From assembly GCA_025351345.1 (NCBI GenBank), contig JANXWB010000032.1:1-63600 (forward strand): DNA of 63,600 bases. The letters run 5' to 3'. This DNA comes from Synechococcales cyanobacterium GL140_1_metabat_312. Its GTDB lineage: Bacteria; Cyanobacteriota; Cyanobacteriia; Leptolyngbyales; Leptolyngbyaceae. This document shows, one piece after another, positions 18,144 to 27,090 of this stretch. The notes beneath the pieces are model-generated. The model was not told where the DNA came from. It was given only the letters and a program-made list of their open reading frames with translations, and searched no databases. Positions within the stretch are counted from its first letter, which is position 1; every line of letters starts with the position of its first letter. A program made the translations under genes and the position numbers.

Positions 18144-18791
18144 CTATTGCAATAATCTTGGGGCCGATTGACGAATTAAATCAAATACCCCATCCGTAAT
18201 AAATTGAACGGCGATCGCGAGAATAAAAAATCCTAATATCCGATTCATTGCTCCAATCTCATTTTTGCCTAAGGCATTGATCAATGGACCGCCCAAAGCG
18301 AGACAAAGATAGAGCACTAACCCTAAAGCAGCAATACCCAAAAGGCATCCCAGATAATCCACCACCTGAGTAATCCGAGCAGAGAGACCCATCACAACCC
18401 CGATTGCTCCTGGACCGCTGATAATAGGTACGGCCATGGGCGTAAAAGTAATATCTTTCTTGTTGAATGCCGCATCATTCTCCAATGGAGTCATGCGTTG
18501 GTGAGCCGTCACCATTTCCCACGCCGTGTGCGCCACTAACAATCCCCCAGCAATCCGCAGAACGCCTAACGATAATCCAAAAAACTCTAGGATAAACCGT
18601 CCCATAATCAGAAAAACCGACAGCATCACAATGACATTAATTGAAATTTGTTTTGCTTGACGCTTCCGATCGGCCCGAGAATCTGTAGCCGTCAAACTAT
18701 AGAAAATCGGAACGGCTCCTAAGGGATTTGTAATTGGAAACAGGGCGACAAAGGTGCCGATCGTATAGGTGATGAATTGCTGAGAAATCAT
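18144..18791 (-). CDS. MarC-family integral membrane protein
   Basis: 215 residues with about six membrane segments; N-terminus FVALFPITNPLGAVPIFYSL and the repeat-like FTPMAVPIISGPGAIGVVMG near residue 118 are hallmark MarC/UPF0056 motifs. The function of the family is not established; the name comes from an early, later-disputed link to antibiotic resistance. Here it lies between the phosphoketolase and acetate kinase genes, 22 and 10 bases apart, so it is surely co-transcribed. Movement of acetate or another metabolite is a guess from context only. Confidence 0.88.
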   Translation of the reverse strand: MISQQFITYTIGTFVALFPITNPLGAVPIFYSLTATDSRADRKRQAKQISINVIVMLSVFLIMGRFILEFFGLSLGVLRIAGGLLVAHTAWEMVTAHQRMTPLENDAAFNKKDITFTPMAVPIISGPGAIGVVMGLSARITQVVDYLGCLLGIAALGLVLYLCLALGGPLINALGKNEIGAMNRILGFFILAIAVQFITDGVFDLIRQSAPRLLQ

Positions 18792-18813
18792 AAAATAATA
18801 ATAGGCGAAAAAC

Positions 18814-21249
18814 CTAAGAATTCCATCGCCAGTTGATTACATCCGGTAGATCCATTCCATGCTCATAGGCATAGTTACGACATTCAAGTTGTTTATTTTT
18901 GAATTTTTCCTTAGCATGAGCACCGATCGCCTGCAATTTTGGAACCCGATTAATTACATCCATTGCCAGACTAAAGCGATCGATATTATTATTGATTGCT
19001 AATTCTAGTGGAGTGTTAATACTCCCTTTCTCTTTATAACCACGAACATGGAGATTAGAATGATTGGTTCGCCGATAAGCAAGGCGATGAATTAACCAAG
19101 GATACCCGTGGAAATTAAAAATGATTGGTTTATCTACTGTAAATAAAGTATCAAAATCACGATCGCTCAGACCATGGGGATGTTCAATATCCGGTTGTAG
19201 TTTATATAAATCCACTACATTCACGAATCGAATTTTAAGATCAGGAAATTCCGATCGGAGTAACGCGGTTGCAGCCAATGCTTCTTGAGTTGGGACATCT
19301 CCCGCTGTTGCCATCACCACGTCCGGCTCAACACCTTGATCATTACTAGCCCAGTCCCAAATCCCAATTCCTTTTGTACAATGTTCAATTGCACTAGCCA
19401 TGTCCATAAACTGTAAATGAAGTTGTTTGTCACAGACAATGACATTAATATAGTTACTACTTCTTAAACAATGATCGGCGATCGACAATAGACAATTCAC
19501 GTCTGGCGGTAAATAAATCCGAGTTACAGAGGGACTCTTATTTGCAACTAAGTCAAGAAAACCCGGATCTTGATGGGTAAAACCATTGTGATCCTGTCGC
19601 CAAACGGTAGAAGTAATGAGTAAATTAAGTGATGAAATATCTTCACGCCAAGACAAACTCCGACAACTTTCTAACCATTTTGCATGTTGATTAAACATTG
19701 AATCAATCACATGGACAAAGGCTTCATAGGTTGAGAAAAAGCCATGGCGACCTGTGAGCAAGTAACCTTCTAGCCATCCTTCTAAAGTATGCTCACTCAG
19801 CATTTCCATGACTCGACCATCGATCGAAAGTTCTCCCCCATCGTCATCTTCCGGCATGTATTCTTCAATCCAGAACTTCTGACTTACTTCATAGATATCA
19901 TTCAATTTGTTAGAAGTTGTTTCATCTGGACCAAAAACTCGAAAGTTCGTCATGTTCTGTTTCATGATGCCCGCAAGAAAGCGCCCCAAGGGTTTGGTAT
20001 TTTCCGCTTCCTGCTGTCCGGGCTTACTCACCTCAATGCCATAGTCACGAAAATCTGGCATTTTTAACGATCGTCGCAATTTCCCGCCATTAGCATGGGG
20101 ATTAGCACTCATTCGACGATTCCCGGTGGGTGCGAGGTCTCTCAGTTCAGGCAGGAGTTTCCCAGTCGAGTCAAACAGTTCGTCCGGTTTGTAGCTTCTC
20201 ATCCAAGCTTCGAGTTGTTGTAGATGGGCTGGATTTTCCTGGATTTTTGCCAAGGGGACTTGATGCGATCGCCATGTACCTTCTACTTGATGCCCATCGA
20301 CTTGCTTCGGTCCTGTCCAACCCTTAGGGGTCCGCAACACAATCATTGGGAATCGCGATCGCTTTACTGCTTCACCACTGCGGGCATCGTGTTGGATTTG
20401 ATGAATCTCTTGAATGCAATGTTCTAATGTGGCCGCGATCGCCTGGTGCATTGTTTCCGGATCACTACCTTCGACAAAATAGGGTTGATACCCATAGCCC
20501 TTAAATAGATCTTCGAGTTCTTCATGACTCACCCGAGCCAGAATGGTGGGGTTATCAATTTTATATCCATTCAAATGCAGAATGGGTAGCACTGCACCAT
20601 CACGCGCCGGATTGATAAACTTATTAGAATGCCAAGCCGTCGCCAATGGTCCCGTCTCCGATTCACCATCCCCGACCATCACCACACTAATCAAGTCTGG
20701 ATTATCAAAAACAGTGCCGTAAGCATGTGAAAGGCTGTAGCCTAGCTCCCCCCCTTCATGAATCGATCCGGGGGTTTCCGGGGTACAGTGGCTGCCAATT
20801 CCACCCGGAAAAGAGAACTGTTTAAAAAACTTGAGTACCCCGTCTGTATCTTCACTTTTATCAGAGAAGACTTCTGAATAGGTTCCTTCTAAGTAAACGG
20901 GAGCCAGAACGCCGGGTGCGCCATGCCCTGGTCCGGCTAAGTAGATCATATCTAGATCATATTTTTTGATCAGACGGTTGCAGTGAACATAAATAAAGCT
21001 TAAACCAGGACTAGTGCCCCAGTGGCCCAGCAGTCGATTTTTAATATGTTCGGATTTCAATGGTTCTTTCAGTAGCGGATTATCTCGCAGATAGATCATT
21101 CCGACGGCAAGGTAGTTACAAGCGCACCAGAAGGCATGGATTTTACGGAGTTCTTCTGGGCTGAGGGGAGTTTCTTGAATGGTCGATCGGGCATTTCCGT
21201 AAGGACTAATCGAAGATTCTGAGGTGAGAGGATTGGAAGTGATGGTCAT
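18814..21249 (-). CDS. xfp: Xylulose-5-phosphate/fructose-6-phosphate phosphoketolase
   Basis: Thiamine-diphosphate enzyme that splits xylulose 5-phosphate (or fructose 6-phosphate) with phosphate into acetyl phosphate and an aldose phosphate. 811 residues, usual family size. Seen: [40 protein letters not shown], the ThDP motif [20 protein letters not shown] ending in LHLNGYKI, then [37 protein letters not shown] and the C-terminal [22 protein letters not shown] 21249 has a GGA site; an upstream TTG at 21258 would sit too close to it. Leads the xfp-marC-ackA operon. A Pho-box-like repeat lies about 155 bases upstream. A second, divergent phosphoketolase-like gene is at 57269. Confidence 0.96.
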   Translation of the reverse strand: MTITSNPLTSESSISPYGNARSTIQETPLSPEELRKIHAFWCACNYLAVGMIYLRDNPLLKEPLKSEHIKNRLLGHWGTSPGLSFIYVHCNRLIKKYDLDMIYLAGPGHGAPGVLAPVYLEGTYSEVFSDKSEDTDGVLKFFKQFSFPGGIGSHCTPETPGSIHEGGELGYSLSHAYGTVFDNPDLISVVMVGDGESETGPLATAWHSNKFINPARDGAVLPILHLNGYKIDNPTILARVSHEELEDLFKGYGYQPYFVEGSDPETMHQAIAATLEHCIQEIHQIQHDARSGEAVKRSRFPMIVLRTPKGWTGPKQVDGHQVEGTWRSHQVPLAKIQENPAHLQQLEAWMRSYKPDELFDSTGKLLPELRDLAPTGNRRMSANPHANGGKLRRSLKMPDFRDYGIEVSKPGQQEAENTKPLGRFLAGIMKQNMTNFRVFGPDETTSNKLNDIYEVSQKFWIEEYMPEDDDGGELSIDGRVMEMLSEHTLEGWLEGYLLTGRHGFFSTYEAFVHVIDSMFNQHAKWLESCRSLSWREDISSLNLLITSTVWRQDHNGFTHQDPGFLDLVANKSPSVTRIYLPPDVNCLLSIADHCLRSSNYINVIVCDKQLHLQFMDMASAIEHCTKGIGIWDWASNDQGVEPDVVMATAGDVPTQEALAATALLRSEFPDLKIRFVNVVDLYKLQPDIEHPHGLSDRDFDTLFTVDKPIIFNFHGYPWLIHRLAYRRTNHSNLHVRGYKEKGSINTPLELAINNNIDRFSLAMDVINRVPKLQAIGAHAKEKFKNKQLECRNYAYEHGMDLPDVINWRWNS

Positions 21250-21396
21250 AGAATTCAATATCCTTTTTTAAACTAGTTGAACATGTAATAAATGAAATGA
21301 TGAATAGGGAATTTAATACCATTAACTTTTAATGGAAGACTTAGAGTATTTAAATCTTGTCGTCGGATTTGGAATAGAGGATGATTAAATTCTTAC

Positions 21397-21436
21397 AGAT
21401 CTAGGTTAAGGTCCCAATAGATCTAGGTTAAGGTCC
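21397..21436 (-). promoter_or_regulatory. Direct repeat resembling a Pho box upstream of xfp
   Basis: An 18-bp sequence, AGATCTAGGTTAAGGTCC on the plus strand, occurs at 21397-21414 and 21419-21436. On the minus strand, which reads toward xfp, each copy carries CTTAACCT (21425-21432 and 21403-21410). This exactly fits the 8-bp unit PyTTAAPyPy(T/A) of cyanobacterial Pho boxes. The units are 22 bp apart, twice the 11-bp Pho period, so the middle unit is missing or degenerate (TCTATTGG). Candidate SphR site, or another regulator's operator. Confidence 0.4.
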
Positions 21437-21466
21437 TGCACACTACTTACTGGTTGTTCATGCTGA

Positions 21467-21946
21467 TTAAGGATATGGCTTTACCGTCACGATATCTTGA
21501 AGTGTTAAGACATGACAGGGCGTATGGTGAAGAACATAATTACTCACACTCCCTCCGAAAAACTCACTAATCCCACTGACTCCGCGTCGTCCTACCACAA
21601 TTAAATTACTCTCCCACGTCTCCGCTAGCTGGCAAATAATCCTGCCCGGATCCCCGACACTTTGGGTAAATTCCAAAGCGACCCCGAGAGCGATCGCTTT
21701 GGTTTCCAAAGCTTTTAACCGATTAATTCCTTCTTGCTGTGTATTCTGCCAACGCTCCCAATAGGCTCGCATTGCAATCTCAGTGATCCCAATATAAGGA
21801 TCTCCAGGATATAGATTATCGGCGGCGATTAGAACATGAAGAACCATCAGCCGAGATTGATGAAGTTTCGCTAATGCCAGCGCTTGTTCAAAAACAGATT
21901 GGCTAGATGCTGAGTCATCGATCGCAACTAAAATCTTTGAGAACAT
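21467..21946 (-). CDS. Universal stress protein (UspA family)
   Basis: 159-residue cytoplasmic protein with the Usp fold: MFSKILVAIDDSASSQSVFE at the N-terminus, a Val/Leu-rich second strand (LMVLHVLIAADNLYPG), and the nucleotide-binding tail VVGRRGVSGISEFFGGSVSN (G-x2-G-x9-G pattern) followed by VLHHTPCHVLTL. The intact glycine pattern suggests an ATP-binding member. Such proteins help survival under stress, but the exact target here is unknown. Encoded on the minus strand between csbD-like and xfp genes, with its own 217-base upstream spacing to xfp. Start ATG 21946. Confidence 0.92.
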   Translation of the reverse strand: MFSKILVAIDDSASSQSVFEQALALAKLHQSRLMVLHVLIAADNLYPGDPYIGITEIAMRAYWERWQNTQQEGINRLKALETKAIALGVALEFTQSVGDPGRIICQLAETWESNLIVVGRRGVSGISEFFGGSVSNYVLHHTPCHVLTLQDIVTVKPYP

Positions 21947-21984
21947 GCCTGGGCCTCTACTTCATATCTTACAGAATCAATAAC

Positions 21985-22012
21985 ATCACCCTAAGAATCG
22001 TCCTAGGGTGAT
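21985..22012 (-). terminator. Probable terminator after the CsbD-like gene
   Basis: ATCACCCTA and TAGGGTGAT form a perfect 9-bp stem with a 10-base loop, located 24 bases after the CsbD stop and 39 bases before the UspA start on the minus strand. The following minus-strand bases (GTTATTGATT) are only moderately T-rich, so efficiency is doubtful. Confidence 0.4.
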
Positions 22013-22035
22013 AAGTGAACTATAGTTTATTCAAA

Positions 22036-22398
22036 CTATTTATTCATCTTGTTCACCTCATTTTTCAAGTCAGCGGCAGTATTCTGAGCGGCAGCCTCTG
22101 CTTGCTTGGCTTTACCCGCAAGCTGATCTTCTGGACTATCTGTTAGGCGACCGATCGTATCTTGGACTTTACCCGATACGTTTTTAGCAGCAGCTTTGGC
22201 TTTGTCTACAAGTCCGCCATCAGTAGCATTATCGATTTTGTCGCCAACCTTTGCTGCGTTGTCCCGAACGGCCCCTTCGGCTTGTTTAGCCTTGCCCTCA
22301 AGTTGGTCTTTCGGATCACCCGTGACCTTACCGATCGTTTCTTGAATTTTGCCTTCTACACTTTTAGCAGTAGCCTTAGCCTTATCTTCAATACTCAT
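22036..22398 (-). CDS. CsbD-like stress protein with two repeats
   Basis: A 120-residue, very hydrophilic, Lys/Ala/Asp-rich protein made of two CsbD-type repeats: KAKATAKSVEGKIQETIGKV with GDPKDQLEGKAKQAEGA (about 6-43), and KAKAAAKNVSGKVQDTIGRL with DSPEDQLAGKAKQAEAA (about 65-103). CsbD proteins are small, abundant general-stress proteins of unknown biochemical role, often predicted to be poorly ordered or helical. Most are about 60-70 residues, so this one is an internal duplication. It has no Cys or Trp. Minus strand, upstream of UspA. Start ATG 22398. Confidence 0.9.
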   Translation of the reverse strand: MSIEDKAKATAKSVEGKIQETIGKVTGDPKDQLEGKAKQAEGAVRDNAAKVGDKIDNATDGGLVDKAKAAAKNVSGKVQDTIGRLTDSPEDQLAGKAKQAEAAAQNTAADLKNEVNKMNK

Positions 22399-22635
22399 AG
22401 CGATCGACTTCCTATTTCTTGGATGAATGTTAGTTGTTCACACAAACATAGTAGAAATAAAGTTTTATCTAGTAGTGTATCTAAAGTAATGCAAACGAAA
22501 TTCTAAATGAAGATGCTTAATTTTAAATAGAGAGCTAATATAATATATAAGTATTGAGTATTGATTTTTATTAAAAATTTCGGCATTCAATGTTTATATT
22601 CAAGCGGTTCAACCTTATGAGTAATTCTTGTTACT

Positions 22636-23016
22636 ATGGCTAAGTTAAATCCAAGCAAGTTCCGCCAGTTTTCTCAGAAAACATCGTATCTTGTCGGTAC
22701 GCCAGGTGCATTCGTTGTAGCGCTCGCAGCCGTAATCATATGGGGTACAACTGGGCCGCTTTTCCATTATTCAGATACTTGGCAGCTTGTCATCAACACC
22801 AGCACAACTATTGTCACGTTTTTAATGGTGTTCTTAATCCAGAATACCCAGAGCAGAGATGCCAAAGCCATGCATCTTAAGTTGGATGAAATAATTCGGG
22901 CATTAGATGATGCTCGCGATAATTTAGTAGATGTCGAAGATGCAACGGATGAAGAAATTGAAAAATTGAGTCAAGAATCAAGCAACTTACAGAAACATTT
23001 GACTAAAATAGAATAA
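22636..23016 (+). CDS. Low-affinity iron permease family membrane protein
   Basis: A 126-residue protein with two clear membrane segments (PGAFVVALAAVIIWGTTGPL and LVINTSTTIVTFLMVFLIQN) followed by a charged tail (SRDAKAMHLKLDEIIRALDD). The F-L-I-Q-N-T-Q-x-R-D motif with KLDE is the signature of the short bacterial Fet4-like (Iron_permease) family. Despite the name, transport by these short proteins is poorly proven. The C-terminal 40 residues are acidic and probably coiled. It is alone on the plus strand, with CsbD divergent upstream and a P-type ATPase relic downstream. Start ATG 22636. Confidence 0.8.
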   Translation: MAKLNPSKFRQFSQKTSYLVGTPGAFVVALAAVIIWGTTGPLFHYSDTWQLVINTSTTIVTFLMVFLIQNTQSRDAKAMHLKLDEIIRALDDARDNLVDVEDATDEEIEKLSQESSNLQKHLTKIE

Positions 23017-23179
23017 TTGTCTTGGTTGATACCTGAAGATTCACAACTTCCTTTAGTTAGATTTACAAAACATGTCTTATTTTACTCACTTTTGATTGTG
23101 ACACAAGGCATGTTCTGATTTTAGTTAATGCTACTGATACCAGAAGTAGCACTATGAATACTGGGTATACGCTTGATTC

Positions 23180-23607
23180 AGCCGAAGCACTACAGCAATT
23201 CAATACGAATAGGGATTGCCTGCGGTAGTGACAATTTCTATTGCATTGGGGCAAAACGGATGTTAAAGCAACAGGCCCTAATCCATAAGCTCAGCGGTGG
23301 AGACCTTAGGTTTGGTAACCATTATTTGTTCGGATAAGATTGGGACTCTGACGGAGAATCGGATGACTGTTACGCTTCTGGATGTCGCAGGTCAGGAGGC
23401 GGATTTAACGTCATCACAGCATCAAGATTTTGTGAATGCCGCAATATCTAGCCTATTACAATTCTATCCAGAACTGGGATTGCTCCTAACGGGGCAGCAC
23501 TCTGTAATGATGCCCTCCTAGAACCCAGTCCTGATCCGCCTCAGCAGTTTTATGCTGTTGGCGATCCAACCGAAGGGGCATTGGTAATATCTGTGGGTCT
23601 ACCTTGA
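23180..23607 (+). pseudogene. Cation-transporting P-type ATPase remnant
   Basis: Joined across several frames, the sequence reads GLPAVVTISIALG, RMLKQQALIHKLS, VETLGLVTIICSDKIGTLTE with NRMT, and then CNDALLEPSPDPPQQFYAVG followed by DPTEGALVI. These are the segment after the PEGL motif, the phosphorylation site and the DPTEGAL nucleotide-domain motif of calcium/proton-type P-type ATPases. The phosphorylation motif has DKIGT where DKTGT is invariant. There is an in-frame TAG at about 23210 and at least two indels, and both protein ends are absent. Clearly dead: only about 140 of some 900 codons remain. Confidence 0.85.
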
Positions 23608-23785
23608 CATTATATTGCAAGTTTTGTAATCTCAATCCTATTATCCACTTATCTTAAATAGAAAAGTAGTATCTACGATCGCTTTGCTTGAGGTAACTGG
23701 GATACAGACCGAATCTGACAAAAAATGTGATAATTTCAAACAAATCTCTAATTTACCGAAACCTACTAAAGCGAAAATTTAAGTT

Positions 23786-24859
23786 ATGCATACTCTTTTC
23801 CAACCTCTTCAGATGGGCGCTCTAACGCTCCCCAATCGAATTCTGATGGCTCCGCTTACCCGCTCTCGTGCGGAAGACGAACATTTGCCCACTACGTTGA
23901 TGGCAGAATATTATGCCCAACGAGCAAGTGCTGGACTCATTATTGCTGAAGCAACGATGGTGACGGTCGGGAACTCTGCTTTCTGGCATGAACCCGGAAT
24001 TTACTCCGATGCCCAAGTCGAGGGTTGGCGGAAAACGACGGATGCAGTTCATGCCGCTGGTGGTCGGATTTTTCTACAAATTTGGCATGGTGGTCGGGCT
24101 TGTCATCCCCTGTTAAACAATGGTCAGCAACCCGTTGCGCCGAGTCCGATCGCGATCGTGGGGGAAGAAGTGCATACTCCAGAAGGCAAAAAGCCCTATG
24201 TGATGCCGCGAGAATTGCGTGATGATGAACTTCCTAGCATTGTTGAGGCTTTTAGGCAGGCCGCAAAAAACGCGAAAGATGCAGGGTTCGATGGTGTAGA
24301 AATTCATGGTGCAAATGGTTATCTATTGGATGAGTTTCTACGGGATGGCTCGAATCATCGGACGGGAGACTATGGCGGATCAATGGATAACCGCGCTCGG
24401 TTAATGCTTGAAGTGATTGCAGCCGCATCTGATGCGTTAGGTAGCGATCGGGTTGGGTTACGGATCTCACCGCTCAATAGTTTCAACAGCATGATTGATA
24501 GCGATCCGATCGGACTGTCTAGCTGGCTGGCTACTAAACTCAATGATTGTAATCTTGCCTATCTTCATGTGATGCGAAGCGATTCTGCCCAACAACAGCA
24601 TGGAGATATTTTGACTCCGATCCGTGCGAACTATAGGGGAGTATTGATCGGCAATATGGGGTATACCGCTGAGGAAGCGACTGCTGCTATTGATGCTGGA
24701 CAGTTTGATGCGGTTGCCTTTGGTTCTAGTTTTCTGGCAAATCCTGATCTACCAGAACGGATTAAACTCGGTGCTCCGCTTAATCAACCTGATACAGCGA
24801 CCTATTATTCTCAGGGTGCAGAGGGATACACGGACTATCCAACTTTGAGCAACGCATAA
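23786..24859 (+). CDS. Old Yellow Enzyme-family alkene reductase (NemA-like)
   Basis: FMN-dependent NAD(P)H oxidoreductase that reduces activated C=C bonds (enones, maleimides, nitro compounds). 357 residues forming a TIM barrel: MHTLFQPLQMGALTLPNRIL, then MAPLTRSRA, IFLQIWHGGRACHP (substrate-binding His region), VEIHGANGYLLDEFLRDGSN with HRTGDYGGSMDNRARLMLEV (catalytic Tyr region), and GVLIGNMGYTAEEA with VAFGSSFLANPDL for FMN phosphate binding. All usual motifs are intact. The natural substrate is unknown; stress detoxification is typical. Single gene on the plus strand, start ATG 23786. Confidence 0.93.
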   Translation: MHTLFQPLQMGALTLPNRILMAPLTRSRAEDEHLPTTLMAEYYAQRASAGLIIAEATMVTVGNSAFWHEPGIYSDAQVEGWRKTTDAVHAAGGRIFLQIWHGGRACHPLLNNGQQPVAPSPIAIVGEEVHTPEGKKPYVMPRELRDDELPSIVEAFRQAAKNAKDAGFDGVEIHGANGYLLDEFLRDGSNHRTGDYGGSMDNRARLMLEVIAAASDALGSDRVGLRISPLNSFNSMIDSDPIGLSSWLATKLNDCNLAYLHVMRSDSAQQQHGDILTPIRANYRGVLIGNMGYTAEEATAAIDAGQFDAVAFGSSFLANPDLPERIKLGAPLNQPDTATYYSQGAEGYTDYPTLSNA

Positions 24860-24872
24860 AAGACCTTCTTAG

Positions 24873-24959
24873 CGTTGCTGATTCATTGGATGAGAACTAG
24901 ATTTTCAGAACGATTTTCCAGTCTTTGGAGAGATCTCTTGATTCCCTAAATCAGCAACG
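24873..24959. repeat. Inverted repeat, 11-bp arms, after the OYE gene
   Basis: CGTTGCTGATT (24873-24883) and AATCAGCAACG (24949-24959) are perfect complements 65 bases apart, starting 14 bases after the reductase stop. It could fold at the 3' end of that mRNA or mark a small repeat element. The rest of 24860-25247 shows nothing I can support. Confidence 0.4.
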
Positions 24960-25247
24960 TTGTAAGCAGACCGTGCGAATAAATTGCGCTCTAGAAACGA
25001 AAGTCTCTCCAGGACTAAGAACCCGTTATAAATCTTGCGTTTCTGAGCTGCGGAGTTGCTTCCTATACTAATCTGCAATTTATTCGAGGGTGATCTGATG
25101 GTATGGACGATTGAATTAATAAATCGTCGATTTTATTTAATCTTCACTCCTGAGGTAAGCGGAATATGCCCTTATGGAAATTCTAGGGATTTTAAGGGTA
25201 GGTTCTGTAAAATTGCCTCTAATCCTTGCTTCTATTTTGAAACAGAT

Positions 25248-25934
25248 TTAGTGCAATCTAATTACAAATCCAAGAAGAGCACGCGAAGAGTCAAACATTT
25301 CAGCAATTTGGTAGGTTATGAGAAAAGAAATTACGTAGAAAAGGCTCGGATTCTTTTTCATTACAAAATTTATAGGCTTGACAATAAAATGACGTACTGC
25401 CGATCTATTTCCTAGCAATCCCATACCTATACCAATCAGGGCACCCGCAAGAATATCCGTAGGATAATGGAATCCCAAATAAATGCGGGGTAAACACACA
25501 AATACAATTGCATGAAAAAAAGCAAGCTTTCCTAGAGATCGCGAACAGAGATAAACCCCTGTAGCTAAACAAAAGAACAAAACTGCATGATCGCTAGGGA
25601 AGGAACTCCACGACTCCAACGCTTCTTGGCCACGAGGAAAAGTAAGTCCAACTTCTGGATTTGAAAAAGGTCTGGCTCTAAAGGGCAATAAGTGGGTTAA
25701 TAACCTAGCTAAAACAATTGATATTCCACTGACGATTACTGTAGAAATTATCTTCTCTCGTGTTAGTTCAATCATCTTACTGGGCTTGAACCATAGCCAC
25801 CAAATAATTGCTGCAATGACAGCACCTTTAAATAGATTATTGCTACCGATAATTGCAATTAGAGGCGACAGTTGAGGAAATTGAACTGAGATTTGATGGA
25901 AGAAAGAGATAATGGAAGAATCAAATAAAAACAT
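25248..25934 (-). CDS. PAP2-family phosphatase (membrane)
   Basis: 228-residue integral membrane protein with about five to six membrane segments. The three phosphatase motifs are present: RARPFSNPE (motif 1, near residue 88), SSFPSDHAVLFF (motif 2, with catalytic His in SDH, near 112) and RIYLGFHYPTDILAGALIG (motif 3, with the second catalytic His and Asp, near 149). The family dephosphorylates lipid phosphates, for example undecaprenyl pyrophosphate or phosphatidic acid. The C-terminal 50 residues have a further hydrophobic stretch and are less typical. A strong Pho-box-like array lies about 235 bases upstream on the same strand. Start ATG 25934. Confidence 0.88.
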   Translation of the reverse strand: MFLFDSSIISFFHQISVQFPQLSPLIAIIGSNNLFKGAVIAAIIWWLWFKPSKMIELTREKIISTVIVSGISIVLARLLTHLLPFRARPFSNPEVGLTFPRGQEALESWSSFPSDHAVLFFCLATGVYLCSRSLGKLAFFHAIVFVCLPRIYLGFHYPTDILAGALIGIGMGLLGNRSAVRHFIVKPINFVMKKNPSLFYVISFLITYQIAEMFDSSRALLGFVIRLH

Positions 25935-26167
25935 AGGGATTCACTTTAAAACTATTGATTTACAAATTCAAATCTAAAATACACCAAGTTCTGATGCACC
26001 AAAGAATGCTTACTCATATGAGAAAACGGGTAAAGCTACTTATAAAGCTTGGTTCAGATATTTGCACCTATAGAATAGGACTTCTCTGGTGTTGCATATA
26101 GTCATAATGCTTGTGAGGAAATAGGTAATATGCTTTAGGTTAAAACACTTATAGCAGTTTTCTTATG

Positions 26168-26197
26168 AAATTAAGATAAAGTTAAGACGAAGTTATG
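26168..26197 (-). promoter_or_regulatory. Pho box (three 8-bp repeats) upstream of PAP2 phosphatase
   Basis: On the minus strand, pointing toward the PAP2 gene, are CATAACTT (26190-26197), CTTAACTT (26179-26186) and CTTAATTT (26168-26175), each separated by 3 bp. This is the arrangement of the cyanobacterial Pho box (tandem PyTTAAPyPy(T/A) units, 11-bp period); two units match fully and one has a single mismatch. An extra TTTAACCT lies nearby at 26137-26144, slightly out of phase. The rest of the 743-base spacer 25935-26677 shows no gene. Confidence 0.55.
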
Positions 26198-26677
26198 GCT
26201 TGTCATTAACGATCGCGTAAAACTGTTTGCTTATCGGCTTTGTCCATCTGCGATCGCTATCAAACCACCTGCCCTTACTAATTTCAATGAAAATGGTTCT
26301 CTGTCCAGTTAAATTATTAGAGCTTGATCCTGCTTAACGCGCTTTGGTTGAGAAAGCGATCGCCTTCATAACTTCTTCAAACTTGACCTAGAGAATCTAC
26401 TGTGATCGACTTTAAAGTTTCTGAATAAGTCCACAGTTGCAAGATCATAGTGAAACTGAAAAAGAATACAACGCTTTTATCTTATTTAACGAATTTTATC
26501 AAATCAACCACGCAATTAAACACTCCCTGGTTAAGGTATGAATGTGAAAAAATAATCTATAAATCCCTGATCCCTTCAATACAATTAGTATGGATTACCT
26601 CCTGTAATGTCTATTGAAATAAATTTAGACGTGGTAAACTATGGAACTAAAATTATTTGATCCACCATTAGAGAGTT

Positions 26678-27070
26678 ATGACCCGATCGATCGTTCAAAC
26701 AAATCTGGCACCTGCACCCGTCGGACCCTACAATCAAGCCATTGTTGCCTCTGGGAAGATGGCGTTCTTATCTGGACAGATTGCCCTAGACCCTGTGACG
26801 GGTGCGATCGTGGGTACCGGAGATGTGGTGGCTCAGACTGAACAGGTGATGGCAAATTTAAAGGCGGTTCTTGAGGCATCGGGAGCGAGTTTTGCATCTG
26901 TGGTGAAGACGGGTGTTTTTTTGAAGGATATGAATGACTTTGCGGCAGTGAATGCAGTTTATTCTAAATATTTTGATGAGGCCAGCGCTCCGGCTCGTGC
27001 CTGTGTGGAAGTTGCCAGGTTGCCGAAGGATGTGTTGGTGGAGATTGATTGTATTGCGATCGTTGAATAA
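26678..27070 (+). CDS. ridA: RidA family protein (enamine/imine deaminase)
   Basis: 130-residue cytoplasmic protein of the YjgF/YER057c/UK114 family, which hydrolyses reactive 2-aminoacrylate-type enamines released by PLP enzymes. Seen: APVGPYNQAIVASGKMAFLS with GQIALDPVTG at the N-terminus, a central EASGASFASVVKTGVFLKDM, and the signature PARACVEVARLPKDVLVEID containing the substrate-binding Arg near residue 107. Length and motifs are those of true RidA members. Start ATG 26678; the following Uma2 gene begins 20 bases after the stop, so the two may be co-transcribed. Confidence 0.95.
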   Translation: MTRSIVQTNLAPAPVGPYNQAIVASGKMAFLSGQIALDPVTGAIVGTGDVVAQTEQVMANLKAVLEASGASFASVVKTGVFLKDMNDFAAVNAVYSKYFDEASAPARACVEVARLPKDVLVEIDCIAIVE

Positions 27071-27090
27071 CCCTTATTCAGGAGCCTTTC

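Noticed and set aside
25056-25415. 119-codon plus-strand frame overlapping the PAP2 gene end
   Set aside because: Overlaps the end of the PAP2 phosphatase antisense; translation is low-information (Lys/Ser/Tyr) without motifs.
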